64,000 nucleotides of DNA. It comes from Caldilineales bacterium. GTDB taxonomy: Bacteria; Chloroflexota; Anaerolineae; J102. How positions within the stretch are numbered: position 1 is the first letter of the stretch; every line of letters starts with the position of its first letter. The stretch lies in the NCBI GenBank assembly GCA_019695115.1, contig JAIBAP010000022.1, positions 1-64,000 on the forward strand, read 5' to 3'. The translations under genes were made by a program, and so were the position numbers. Below are positions 54,086-63,037 of the stretch, piece after piece. The notes below the pieces were generated by a model. The model was given only the letters and a program-made list of their open reading frames with translations, ran no database searches and was not told where the DNA came from.

Positions 54086-55206
54086 TGAAAGTTGCCACCA
54101 TCGTCGGCACCCGGCCGGAGATCATCCGTTTGTCCCGGGTGATGGCGGCACTGGATCGCTACGTCGAGCACCTGATCGTCCACACCGGCCAGAACTACGA
54201 CTACGAGCTGAACCAGATCTTCTTCGACGACCTGGAAATTCACAAGCCGGATTTCTTCTTGGAGGCTGCAGGCGCCACTGCCGCCGAGACCATTGGCCTG
54301 GTGATCGCCCGTTCCGATGCTGTACTGCGGCAGATTCAACCAGACGCCATCCTGATCTTGGGCGACACCAACAGTTGCCTGGCCGCCATCGCCGCCAAGC
54401 GGTTGAAGATCCCCATTTTCCACATGGAAGCGGGCAACCGCTGCTTCGATCAGCGCGTGCCGGAGGAGATCAACCGCAAGATCGTTGACCATATCAGCGA
54501 CATCAACCTGCCCTACTCGCAGATCTCGCGCGAATACCTGCTGCGCGAGGGCTTGCTGCCCGATCGGGTCATCGTCACCGGCAGCCCGATGTACGAAGTG
54601 CTGCACCACTACCTGCCCAAGATCGAGGCCTCGGACGTGTTGGCGCGGCTGGGGCTGGCGCCGCACGAATACTACGTGGTGAGCGCCCATCGCGAGGAAA
54701 ACGTGGATGCGCCGGAACAGTTCGCCGGTTTGGTGGATGTGCTGACGCACTTGTCTGCGACTGGCCGCCGCGTGATCATGACCACCCACCCGCGCACCCG
54801 CAAACGCATGGAGGCTGAGGGGGTGGCTCTTCCGCCGCAGGTCGAGCTGATGAAGCCGTTTGGCCTGCTGGACTACGTCAAGCTGCAGAGGAATGCCCGC
54901 GCCGTGCTTTCCGACAGCGGCACCATCACCGAGGAATCGTCCATCCTGAATTTCCCGGCGCTGAACATCCGTCAGGCGCACGAGCGACCAGAGGGGATGG
55001 AGGAGGGCGCGGTGATGCTGGTGGGGCTGCAATGGCAGCGGGTGGCAGAGGGATTGGCCATCCTGGAGCATCAGCCGCGCGATGATCAGCGCCTGCTGCG
55101 AATCGTCGGTGACTACAGCGCGCCCAACCTCTCAGAGAAGGTAGTGCGGATCATTCTCAGCTATACCGACTACGTCAATCGTGTGGTGTGGCAGAGGACG
55201 ACGTGA
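54085..55206 (+). CDS. capG: UDP-N-acetylglucosamine 2-epimerase family enzyme of UDP-L-FucNAc synthesis
   Basis: This 373-residue non-hydrolysing epimerase has the [13 protein letters not shown] start, HTGQNYDYE, the catalytic region GDTNSCLAA with HMEAGNR, and [11 protein letters not shown] near the C terminus. In the capE-capF context it is the CapG/WbjD type that inverts C-2 to give UDP-N-acetyl-L-fucosamine. Its ATG shares a base with the capF stop (TAATG). Confidence 0.93.
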   Translation: MKVATIVGTRPEIIRLSRVMAALDRYVEHLIVHTGQNYDYELNQIFFDDLEIHKPDFFLEAAGATAAETIGLVIARSDAVLRQIQPDAILILGDTNSCLAAIAAKRLKIPIFHMEAGNRCFDQRVPEEINRKIVDHISDINLPYSQISREYLLREGLLPDRVIVTGSPMYEVLHHYLPKIEASDVLARLGLAPHEYYVVSAHREENVDAPEQFAGLVDVLTHLSATGRRVIMTTHPRTRKRMEAEGVALPPQVELMKPFGLLDYVKLQRNARAVLSDSGTITEESSILNFPALNIRQAHERPEGMEEGAVMLVGLQWQRVAEGLAILEHQPRDDQRLLRIVGDYSAPNLSEKVVRIILSYTDYVNRVVWQRTT

Positions 55207-55208
55207 AG

Positions 55209-56459
55209 ATGACATCGAAGAATTCATTTCAACAAGTCAGACTTTGGATGATTTCGGAGGTTTATTATCCGGAAGATACAGGAACCGGCTATTATGTGAC
55301 GGGGGTGTCACAAGGATTGGCGTGGCTTTTTGATGTGCGCGTCCTGTGCAGCCAACCCACTTATGCCGCACGCGGCACTGTTGCACCCTGGACTGAAATC
55401 TATCGCGGTGTACATATCGAGCGATGCCGGGCCACGACATTCAACAAGGATGTATTGATCTTGCGATTGGTGAACGTGTTGACAATCAGTCTGTCGCTGT
55501 TCTGGAAAGCCCTATTGAGAATTCGCCGACATGACGTAGTTCTTGTGGTCACGAACCCCCCTCTGCTGCCGTTTGGTATTGCAGCCATCTGTCGTTTGCG
55601 GGGCGCCAGATGTATTTTGCGCGCGGATGACGTCTATCCGGAGATAATGACTGCGACCGGCCTGGCGTCTCCTGGCAGCTTAACGGTGCGCAGTCTATCT
55701 GTTTTGACCAAACGTCTTTATCGGAATGTGGATCGGATTGTGGTGCTGGGGCGTGATATGGCACAGTTAGCTAAGAAGAAGATGGGTGACGTCGCGAAGC
55801 AGATCGCAATCATTCCGATTTGGGCCGATCTGGAGCTGGTCAGGCCTTCCCCTAGAGAGAGCAATTCATTGCTGCACGAACTTGACTTGGTGGACAAATT
55901 CGTCGTGCAATGCGCAGGAAATATGGGGCGAGCACAAGGGGTCGAAAACATGCTGAAAGCCGCGCAGCTTCTGAAGGCCGAGCGCGATATTCACTTTCTC
56001 TTTATCGGAGCGGGTGCCAAGAGACAATGGATGGAGGAAGAGATCCGGCGCCAAGGGCTCAATAACGTGACCCTCCTAAGTCAACGACCTCGATCTGATC
56101 AGCCCGTCTTTCTGAATGGTTGTGACATAGCGATGGTTTCGCTCGTGTCAGGTATGACTGGAGCTGCCGTGCCGAGTCGTCTGTACAACATCATGGCTGC
56201 TGGTAAACCAGTATTGGCTATCGCCAACCTTGAATCAGAACTATCCCAGGTCGTTCAAGAAGAGCAAATAGGTTGGAGTGTGTTGCCAGATCAACCTGAG
56301 AAGTTGGCTGAGATAGTTCTGGAGGCGAAGTCGAATCGTGAGTTGCTTCTCCGCATGGGCACACGTGCTCGACACGTCGCTGAAGCAAAGTATACGCCAG
56401 ATCGCGTCATCAACGCCTATGCTGAGTTGGTAAGCGATGTTTGCGGTCGTGCACAATGA
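55209..56459 (+). CDS. glycosyltransferase, WbuB/WbjE-like (probable L-FucNAc transferase)
   Basis: This 416-residue GT-B protein resembles WbuB-type transferases: WMISEVYYPEDTGTGYYVTG is the acceptor-side start, CAGNMGRAQGVENMLKAAQ and IGAGAKRQWMEEEI are donor-domain landmarks, and TGAAVPSRLYNIMAAGKPV includes the conserved nucleotide-sugar contact. Such enzymes lie next to capEFG homologs and use UDP-L-FucNAc, so that donor is likely. The start could also be a GTG at 55188. It ends the compact operon segment. Confidence 0.87.
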   Translation: MTSKNSFQQVRLWMISEVYYPEDTGTGYYVTGVSQGLAWLFDVRVLCSQPTYAARGTVAPWTEIYRGVHIERCRATTFNKDVLILRLVNVLTISLSLFWKALLRIRRHDVVLVVTNPPLLPFGIAAICRLRGARCILRADDVYPEIMTATGLASPGSLTVRSLSVLTKRLYRNVDRIVVLGRDMAQLAKKKMGDVAKQIAIIPIWADLELVRPSPRESNSLLHELDLVDKFVVQCAGNMGRAQGVENMLKAAQLLKAERDIHFLFIGAGAKRQWMEEEIRRQGLNNVTLLSQRPRSDQPVFLNGCDIAMVSLVSGMTGAAVPSRLYNIMAAGKPVLAIANLESELSQVVQEEQIGWSVLPDQPEKLAEIVLEAKSNRELLLRMGTRARHVAEAKYTPDRVINAYAELVSDVCGRAQ

Positions 56460-57043
56460 CTAGGTTCGGCCTTTTGCAGCAATGCTATGATCTGGTTCCG
56501 TGGCGATGTTAATGGATGACAGATAGTTAGTCGCGAATGGCTGACGATCCATGGCAACCTGACTGCAACGGCTATGCTGTTGGATTTCGCGGCATCGATG
56601 TTTGCATATGTGGGTGTCGGTGATCTGCGCCGTTGCACCACGGATTAAGGGCAACTTTAGCCGGCTACTTAAATTGCTGGCGAAGTGAGGTTGCCCCCAT
56701 CCTCCGCGAAGCCCGCGCCCATTCGTCCTTGCCACTGGGCCGGGCTTCTTTATGCCCTTCCCCACCGCCGTCGCCCGGCATCGCCACGACGCCGCACGCC
56801 TTGGCGAATAGGGCCTCTCCGCTCCCCCTGGTGTATACTGTCCACCGTTCCACCAGGACGAGGTCGTCCGCCCGGAAGTGATCGGGAAACCGATAGCGAT
56901 CCCCCCGGCTGCAACTGCTGCGATGCCAGGCGCGCCGCCTGTCCCATCATCGCGGCGCGCCGCTTCGACCGCACCGCGCTGGCGGCAAGCGCCTTCATCC
57001 TGGCCTGTCGCCCAGGGCGGCCGTCAGCCGGGCCTCCCCCACC
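56460..57043. other. 584-bp spacer, no gene recognised
   Basis: No convincing coding frame, repeat or terminator was recognised. The left third is moderately GC-rich, the right two thirds strongly GC-rich. A TATACT hexamer at 56834-56839 lacks a good -35 box. It may contain the promoter for the following initiating-transferase genes. Confidence 0.5.
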
Positions 57044-58171
57044 ATGCCTTCGCCTGCACTTGTGAACGACTTGATGGCTAACGACGCCCAGGAATGGTTT
57101 GCCTGGATCGCGCTCGGCTTTGGCTCGTTGATCGCCTCGGCCACCTTCATCCTTCTCATCCGCCGCTGGCGCAGCGTGCTCAACCTGCTCGACATCCCCG
57201 GCCAACGCAGCTCGCACGTGCAGCCCACCCCGCGCGGGGCCGGCGTTGCCATCGTCGCCTGTGTGGTGCTGGGGCTGACCACGGCCGCCATCTATGCTCC
57301 GACCCAGTTCTACCGCCCGTGGCTGTTCTATCTGTTCGGGGCCTTGCTGGTGGCCAACGTCAGTTGGCTCGACGACATCCGCGGCGAGCCGGTCTGGCTG
57401 CGCTTCCTCATCCATTTCCTGGCCGCACTCATGTTCATCACCGGCGGCGGCTATCTCATCGCCTTCCAGGCGCCGCTGGTGGGGCGTCTGCACCTGGGCT
57501 GGCTGGGCCTGCCGCTCACCGCGCTCTGGCTGGTCGGTATGACCAATGCCTACAACTTCATGGACGGCATCGACGGGCTGGCCGGCAACCAGGCCCTGAT
57601 CGCCGGCGTGGCCTGGTTTGGCATCGGCGTCTTCACCAATCAGACCGCCCTCGTCGTCGTGGCCTTGCTGCTCGTCACCAGCACCCTGGGTTTTCTGGCC
57701 CACAACTGGCCGCCTGCCAGCATTTTCATGGGCGACGTCGGCAGCGCCTTCCTCGGCTTCACGCTGGCCACCATCGCCGTCATCGCCGGTGGCATCGATG
57801 CCCGCCTGCCGCTGATCGGCGCCCTCTTCATCTGGCCGTTCATCTTCGACCCCATCTTCACCATCCTCAGCCGCCTGCGCCGCCGCGAGAACATCTTCCA
57901 GGCCCATCGCGGTCATCTCTATCAGCGCCTGGTCATCGGCGGCTATAGCCATCGTTTCGTCACCTTGCTCTACTCCTATCTGGCCTTGAGCGGCGTTTTT
58001 CTGGCTTGGGCATGGTTCCTACGGATTCCCGGCAGCGAGGCTGCTATCGTTGTCCTGATGCCGCTCATGGCCGCCTCGCTCTGGGGATTCGTTGTCCGAC
58101 ACGAGCGGCGGCTGGCGGCGCAAGCGCGCCCGGCGGCAGCCGAGCCGGTCGAGAATCAGCCCGAGACATGA
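57044..58171 (+). CDS. undecaprenyl-phosphate sugar-1-phosphate transferase (WecA/WbpL family)
   Basis: This 375-residue membrane protein has about 10-11 spans and the family motifs SWLDDIRG, MTNAYNFMDGIDGLAG (metal and uridine binding), FMGDVGSAFLGF and the basic HRGHLYQR loop. It transfers a HexNAc-1-phosphate from UDP to undecaprenyl phosphate, starting synthesis of the lipid-linked unit. Pairing with a WbpM-like gene downstream resembles the WbpL/WbpM arrangement in Pseudomonas O-antigen loci, where the first sugar is D-FucNAc or QuiNAc. Confidence 0.92.
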   Translation: MPSPALVNDLMANDAQEWFAWIALGFGSLIASATFILLIRRWRSVLNLLDIPGQRSSHVQPTPRGAGVAIVACVVLGLTTAAIYAPTQFYRPWLFYLFGALLVANVSWLDDIRGEPVWLRFLIHFLAALMFITGGGYLIAFQAPLVGRLHLGWLGLPLTALWLVGMTNAYNFMDGIDGLAGNQALIAGVAWFGIGVFTNQTALVVVALLLVTSTLGFLAHNWPPASIFMGDVGSAFLGFTLATIAVIAGGIDARLPLIGALFIWPFIFDPIFTILSRLRRRENIFQAHRGHLYQRLVIGGYSHRFVTLLYSYLALSGVFLAWAWFLRIPGSEAAIVVLMPLMAASLWGFVVRHERRLAAQARPAAAEPVENQPET

Positions 58172-58213
58172 CCTCGTCTCGCCCTGTCTTCTTTCTCACA
58201 GGCGTCCTTGTTT

Positions 58214-60247
58214 ATGACTGCTCTCCGTAACCGCCACCTCTTCATCTCCGACCTTCTCCTGCTGGCGGCCGTCGCCTACGTCAGTTTCGTCTTGCGGCTG
58301 GATCGGTGGGAGATCGACCTCTACTGGCTGGGCCTGGCGGTCTTCACGCTCGCCAGCGTGATCGTCATCCCGCTCATCTTCCAGCGCCTGGGCATCTACT
58401 CGCGCTTCTGGGCCTATGCCTCGATCGACGAAGTCCTGCTGTTGGCGGGCGGGGTCACGGTCGGCGTGTTGTTGGCCAGTCTGATCAGCTTTGGCGTCGT
58501 CTTTGCCGGCGTCTTCCCCATCTACATCCCCCGCTCGGTGCCCTACATCTTCCTGTTGCTGGCCATTGCCGCCACGGCCGGGCCGCGGTTGTTGGTGCGG
58601 GTGACCGCCGGCTATCGCGGTCGCCGCAGCGGGGCGCGCGCCGCTGCCACACCGGTGGCCATCATGGGGGCCGGGCATGCCGGGGTGATGATCGTGCGCG
58701 AGTTGCAACGCAACCCCCAGCTGGGCCAGCGCGTGGTCGCCTTTTTCGACGATGACCACAGCAAACGGGGCATGAAGATCAGCAACGTGCCGGTGATCGG
58801 CAACCGCCAGGCCATCGCCGCCGCCGCCGCCCGCTATCGCTTCAAGCGCGTGATCATCGCCATGCCCACCGCCCCCGGCCGAGCCATCCGCGAGATCGTC
58901 GACATCTGCGAGAAGGTCGGGGTCGAGCCAAAGATCATCCCCGGCATCTACGAGCTGCTGGATGGCAAGGTCAGCATCAACCAGTTGCGCGATATCGACA
59001 TCGAAGACCTCCTGCGCCGCGACCCGGTGCGCACCGATATCGAGGCCGTGCGCCAGCTGGTGCGCGGCAAGCGCGTCCTGGTGACGGGCGGCGGCGGCTC
59101 CATTGGCGGCGAACTGTGCCGTCAGATCTGGCGTTGTGAACCGGCGCAACTCGTCCTTTTGGGGCATGGCGAGAACAGCATCTTCGATATCCACAACGAA
59201 CTGCTCGGGCTGGAACTGAAGATGCACCCCCCTCGTCCCGACGGCAGCGCGACCACCGCCGCCCCACCGACCAGCGACCACCGACCACCCCCTACTCGTA
59301 CCAGCGCGCCTCCCTCCCGCCTCGCGCCCGTCATCGCCGACATCCGTTTTGGCAGCCGCGTCCTGCGCGTGTTCGAAACCTATCGTCCCGAGATCGTCTT
59401 CCACGCTGCCGCCCACAAACACGTTCCCCTCATGGAACTCAACCCGGCCGAGGCCATCACCAACAACGTCCTGGGGACGCAGAACCTGCTGGCCGCGGCG
59501 CGGGCCGCCGGCGTCGAGCGTTTCGTCATGATCTCGACCGATAAGGCCGTCAACCCCACCAGCATCATGGGCGCCAGCAAGCGCGTGGCCGAGCTGCTGC
59601 TGCACCAAACCGCTGCCCAAAGCGGCCTGGCCTATGTGGCGGTGCGTTTCGGCAACGTCTTGGGCAGCCGTGGCAGCGTCGTCAACACCTTCAAACGCCA
59701 GATCGCCGCCGGCGGGCCGGTGACGGTCACGCATCCCGACATGGAACGCTACTTCATGACCATCCCCGAAGCTGTGCAACTGGTGCTCCAGGCGTCGGTG
59801 ATGGGCAAAGGCGGCGAGGTCTTCGTCCTGGACATGGGCGAACCGGTCAAGATCGTCGATCTCGCCCGCGACCTGATCGAACTGTCGGGACTGGAGGTGG
59901 GCAAGGACATCGACATCGTCTTCACCGGCGCCCGGCCAGGCGAGAAACTGTTCGAGGAACTGTTCCTCGGCGGCGAGGACTACACCCGCACCCAGCACGA
60001 CAAGATCCGCATCGCCGTCAACGCCAGCACCCTGATCCCGGATGGCCTGGACGAGGCCGTGGCCGCCCTTTCGGCGGCCGCCGGGCGCAACGATGGCGAC
60101 GCCATCCGCAAGCTGCTGCACAACCTGCTCTCCGAGTATCGACCTGCTGCCGGCGACCCCGCCAACAGCCCTGGCCGCGGCCCCGATTCGCCCCCCGAAC
60201 CGGGCAGCGTCCTCCTCCCCACCTCCGCCCACCTCTCCCCCACCTGA
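58214..60247 (+). CDS. membrane-bound UDP-HexNAc 4,6-dehydratase (WbpM/CapD family)
   Basis: This 677-residue protein has four N-terminal membrane spans, a CoA-binding-like domain (VAIMGAGHAGVMIV) and a C-terminal SDR dehydratase domain with TGGGGSIGGELC and STDKAVNPTSIMGASKR. It should make UDP-4-keto-6-deoxy-GlcNAc for UDP-QuiNAc or FucNAc. An insertion of about 30 Pro/Thr-rich residues after LLGLELKMH (about residues 340-370) interrupts the Rossmann domain and includes CGACCAC heptads. The tail after LLSEYRPAA is low complexity and unusually long. Confidence 0.92.
   Translation: MTALRNRHLFISDLLLLAAVAYVSFVLRLDRWEIDLYWLGLAVFTLASVIVIPLIFQRLGIYSRFWAYASIDEVLLLAGGVTVGVLLASLISFGVVFAGVFPIYIPRSVPYIFLLLAIAATAGPRLLVRVTAGYRGRRSGARAAATPVAIMGAGHAGVMIVRELQRNPQLGQRVVAFFDDDHSKRGMKISNVPVIGNRQAIAAAAARYRFKRVIIAMPTAPGRAIREIVDICEKVGVEPKIIPGIYELLDGKVSINQLRDIDIEDLLRRDPVRTDIEAVRQLVRGKRVLVTGGGGSIGGELCRQIWRCEPAQLVLLGHGENSIFDIHNELLGLELKMHPPRPDGSATTAAPPTSDHRPPPTRTSAPPSRLAPVIADIRFGSRVLRVFETYRPEIVFHAAAHKHVPLMELNPAEAITNNVLGTQNLLAAARAAGVERFVMISTDKAVNPTSIMGASKRVAELLLHQTAAQSGLAYVAVRFGNVLGSRGSVVNTFKRQIAAGGPVTVTHPDMERYFMTIPEAVQLVLQASVMGKGGEVFVLDMGEPVKIVDLARDLIELSGLEVGKDIDIVFTGARPGEKLFEELFLGGEDYTRTQHDKIRIAVNASTLIPDGLDEAVAALSAAAGRNDGDAIRKLLHNLLSEYRPAAGDPANSPGRGPDSPPEPGSVLLPTSAHLSPT
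59225..59330. repeat. in-frame low-complexity insertion in the WbpM-like gene
   Basis: The segment contains CGACCAG, CGACCAC, CGACCAC heptads (about 59268-59288) and surrounding GACCACC words. It encodes Pro/Thr/Ser-rich sequence not expected at this point in the SDR fold. Confidence 0.7.
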
Positions 60248-60262
60248 CCCCGCCCCCTGATT

Positions 60263-60325
60263 ACTGCCCACTGCCCACTGCCCACTGCCCACTCACCACT
60301 GACCACTGACCACTGACTACTGCTC
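60263..60325. repeat. ACTGCCC/ACTGACC heptad array
   Basis: Nine contiguous heptads (ACTGCCC four times, ACTCACC, ACTGACC twice, ACTGACT, ACTGCTC) lie between the WbpM-like gene and the next gene, followed by a run of ten C at 60338-60347. Confidence 0.95.
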
Positions 60326-60455
60326 CCCACCCTGGTTCCCCCCCCCCACCGATCGCAACCAGACGGCAACCTGGTTACAGCAAATCGAGACCCAGGGCCT
60401 GGGGCCGCTTGCCTACCGCTGGGCGTCGCGTCCGGGTGCAGCCCCGCCCCCGCCT

Positions 60456-61430
60456 GAGGTGTTGGCGCGGCTGTCCGGCCTCTACACCGAGAGCATGGCC
60501 GCCTGGCTTCACCGCCGGTCGGGACTGCTGGCCCTGCTCGATATCCTGGCCGAGCCGCCGGCCATCCCGGTCATCGTCCTCAAGGGCATGGCCCTGGCCA
60601 TCTCGCTCTATCCCGACCCGGCCCTGCGGCCGATGAACGACATCGACCTTCTCGCCCCGGCCGACCGTTTCGAGGAAGCCGTGGCGCGTCTGCTCGGGCG
60701 CGGCTACCGCTTCGGCGCCCACGAGTTGGCGCCCGGATTTGTGGCCCGTTTCAGCCACCACGCTGTCTTGATCGAGCCTGAAACCCGCCCACCGCTTCAG
60801 ATCGAGCTCCACAAGACCTTGCCTTTCCTGCCCGCCCCGGCCGCTGCTGCGGTGATGACCTGGTTCTGGCAACGGCAGCAACAGCATATTCTGGCTGGCT
60901 TTCCCATCGCCGTCCTCGACCCCACGGCGCAACTCCTTCATCTGGCAGTCCACCTTTCCTATCAACACGCAGGGGTCCAGGCGCTCTTGATCTGGCAACA
61001 CGACATCGACCTGCTGTGGCGGCGATTTGGCGGTGACATCGACTGGGAGTCAGTGGTAGCGATCGCACAAGTCGCCAGGTGGGAAGCCGGCCTCTCCCTG
61101 GCCTTGAACACCACGGCCAACCATTTCGGCTCTCCGCTGCCCGCGCCCGTCCTCGCCTGGCTTTCGACGCCTCAGCAGCAGCTTTCCGGCTACCAAACTG
61201 TTCGCCGATTGGGCGCTCATGCCACGCGCAGCCTGGGGGTGGGCGAGACTCTGCGCTTTTTGCCTCGCTGGCAGTGGCCCGCCTATCTCCTTGCCTACCT
61301 GATCCCCTCCGCCGCCTTCATGCAAGATCGCTACCGGCTCTCGCATCCCTGGCTTTTGCCTGTTGCCTACATTTATCGCTGGCTCGACCTGACCGTGGAT
61401 CTCCTCCGCACGCTCCTTCACCGACCCTAG
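60456..61430 (+). CDS. nucleotidyltransferase family protein (NTP_transf_5-like), probably 5'-damaged
   Basis: This protein of about 324 residues carries VIVLKGMALAISLYPDP and LRPMNDIDLLAP, the signature of the NTP_transf_5 family, often found in polysaccharide loci. Homology-like sequence (WLQQIETQGLGPLAYRWA) begins upstream at about 60351 in the same open frame, but there is no ATG there; the frame opens only after a stop at 60300 inside the heptad array. Either a non-ATG start (GTG 60456) is used or the true 5' end was lost to the repeat and C10 tract. Role unknown. Confidence 0.75.
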   Translation, partial: EVLARLSGLYTESMAAWLHRRSGLLALLDILAEPPAIPVIVLKGMALAISLYPDPALRPMNDIDLLAPADRFEEAVARLLGRGYRFGAHELAPGFVARFSHHAVLIEPETRPPLQIELHKTLPFLPAPAAAAVMTWFWQRQQQHILAGFPIAVLDPTAQLLHLAVHLSYQHAGVQALLIWQHDIDLLWRRFGGDIDWESVVAIAQVARWEAGLSLALNTTANHFGSPLPAPVLAWLSTPQQQLSGYQTVRRLGAHATRSLGVGETLRFLPRWQWPAYLLAYLIPSAAFMQDRYRLSHPWLLPVAYIYRWLDLTVDLLRTLLHRP

Positions 61431-61468
61431 CAGCCTGCCGGAAAAGCCGCCTGGACACCGAAGCACCA

Positions 61469-61746
61469 CGGAACACGGAACACGGAACACGCAACCCGGA
61501 ACCCGTTTCACGCCGCCCGTTCGCACGTAGGCGTGCTCACTCCGCTGGCTGATTTACGGAACACGCAACCCGGAACCCGGAACCCGTTTCACGCCGCCCG
61601 TTCGCACGTAGGCGTGCTCACTCCGCTGGCTGATTCACGGAACACGCAACCCGGAACCCGTTTCACGCCGCCCGTTCGCACGTAGGCGTGCTCACTCCGC
61701 TGGCTGTTTCACGGAACCCGGAACCCGGAACCCGGAACCCGGAACC
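61469..61746. repeat. three copies of a 75-80-bp repeat flanked by CGGAACM heptads
   Basis: The unit contains GTTTCACGCCGCCCGTTCGC and a GCACGTAGGCGTGC mini-hairpin, then CACTCCGCTGGCTG. It occurs at about 61504, 61586 and 61660. CGGAACA/CGGAACC heptads lie before (61469-61503), between and after (61712-61746, five units). The array fills the gap before the ligase-like gene. No gene is seen in it. Confidence 0.93.
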
Positions 61747-61756
61747 CCGCCCCCCC

Positions 61757-63037
61757 ATGCCCCTCCTGCGCAAAATCGCCTGGTTCGAGCCATTCTGGGT
61801 CCTCCTCGTCGGCGTCCTCTTGCTCGTCCCGGCCCGCTTCCTGCCGCCCGCCATGTGGCCGCAGGTGCAGACCGCCCGCCCCTGGCTCATCGCCGCCCTG
61901 CTCCTGTTCTGGCCCGTGCGCCGGCTGGCCTACGGCCGCCTGAGCGCGCCCTCGCCCCTCAACCTGCCCCTGGCCGTCCTCATCGCCTGGCTGCCGGTCA
62001 ACCTCTGGGCCTCGGCCGACAAAACCCTTTCTTGGGAGGCGCTCGGCTACCTGGCCTTTGCCCTGGCCCTGTTCTTTGCCGTCATCAACTGGCCGCCCTT
62101 CCTGGCCGCGCCGCAGCGTCTGGCCTGGTTGCTGGCCCTGGGCGGGGCGGGGATGCTGGTCGCCGCCCCCCTCCTCAGCCGGCTGCTCATCCCCGTCCTG
62201 CCCGGCAGCGGCCCCTTCGACGCCCTCATGCAGCGGCTGGCCGATCTGACGCCGGGCGAGGTCAACCTCAACCGCACCGCCGGCGCCCTCGCCCTCTTCC
62301 TGCCGTTCTATCTGGCCCTGGCCCTGCGCCGTGACTGGACGCGGCGCTTCTGGCCGCCCCTGCTCTTTTTGCTCCTGGCCGGGGCCACGGCCACCGTCTT
62401 GGCCCTGACCCAAAGCCGGGGCGCGGCGTTGGCTGGATCTGTCGGCGCCTTCGCCGTCATCTTCCTGCGTTGGCCGCGGCTGCGACCGGCCACCCCCCTG
62501 CTCATCCTCCTGGCGCCCCTGGCCCTGGCCGGCGTCGATGCCATCGGCCCGGCCGCGCCGGCCGCCGCGGCCGGCGCCATCAGCATGGGCTGGGACGGCC
62601 GGCTGGAACTGTGGAGCCGGGCGCTCTACATCCTCGCCGACTTCCCCTTCACCGGCGCCGGGATCGGAACCTTCGACCGCGTCGTGCCCATCCTCTACCC
62701 GCTCTTTCTCAGCACACCGGGCAGCCCGGTCAGCCACGCCCACAACCTCATCCTCCAGGTCGGCGTCGATCTGGGACTCCCCGGCCTGATCGCCTGGCTG
62801 GCCGTGTTGGTCAACACCTTCTTGTTGCTGGCTGGCGTCTTGCGCCAGCGCCAGGATGCGCTGCCGTGGGCTTTGGCTGCGGGCGTGGCCGGCAGCCTGG
62901 GGGTCATGTTGGTGCACGGGCTGGTGGATGCGGCCTTGTGGGGCTCCAAACCCGCCTTCCTGCCCTGGCTGTTCGTGGCCCTGGCCGTGGTCGTCAGCCT
63001 GCCGCCCTCCCTTCGCCCTGCGCGCCCATCTGCATGA
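61757..63037 (+). CDS. O-antigen ligase-like membrane protein (Wzy_C family)
   Basis: The ATG at 61757 gives 426 residues; longer frames are translated repeat. It has about 10-12 predicted spans and the Wzy_C region with TQSRGAALAG, GWDGRLELW and SHAHNLILQVGVDLGLPGL, whose Arg and His residues are functional in WaaL/PglL-type ligases. It may join or polymerise glycan outside the membrane. It overlaps the next gene by 4 bp. Confidence 0.88.
   Translation: MPLLRKIAWFEPFWVLLVGVLLLVPARFLPPAMWPQVQTARPWLIAALLLFWPVRRLAYGRLSAPSPLNLPLAVLIAWLPVNLWASADKTLSWEALGYLAFALALFFAVINWPPFLAAPQRLAWLLALGGAGMLVAAPLLSRLLIPVLPGSGPFDALMQRLADLTPGEVNLNRTAGALALFLPFYLALALRRDWTRRFWPPLLFLLLAGATATVLALTQSRGAALAGSVGAFAVIFLRWPRLRPATPLLILLAPLALAGVDAIGPAAPAAAAGAISMGWDGRLELWSRALYILADFPFTGAGIGTFDRVVPILYPLFLSTPGSPVSHAHNLILQVGVDLGLPGLIAWLAVLVNTFLLLAGVLRQRQDALPWALAAGVAGSLGVMLVHGLVDAALWGSKPAFLPWLFVALAVVVSLPPSLRPARPSA

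Noticed and set aside
56834-56839. TATACT as a promoter for the WecA/WbpL-type gene
   Set aside because: No -35 hexamer lies at a suitable distance; TTGGCG at 56801 gives a 27-bp spacer.
58196-60292. A 698-codon minus-strand frame opposite the WbpM-like gene
   Set aside because: It is an antisense shadow caused by high GC at third positions; its translation is low-complexity Gly/Asp/Ala/Val/His and has no recognisable domain, whereas the plus strand encodes a clear dehydratase.
61469-61746. Possible CRISPR or phage attachment array
   Set aside because: The three units are contiguous with only heptad linkers, so there are no spacers. It is a tandem intergenic repeat.
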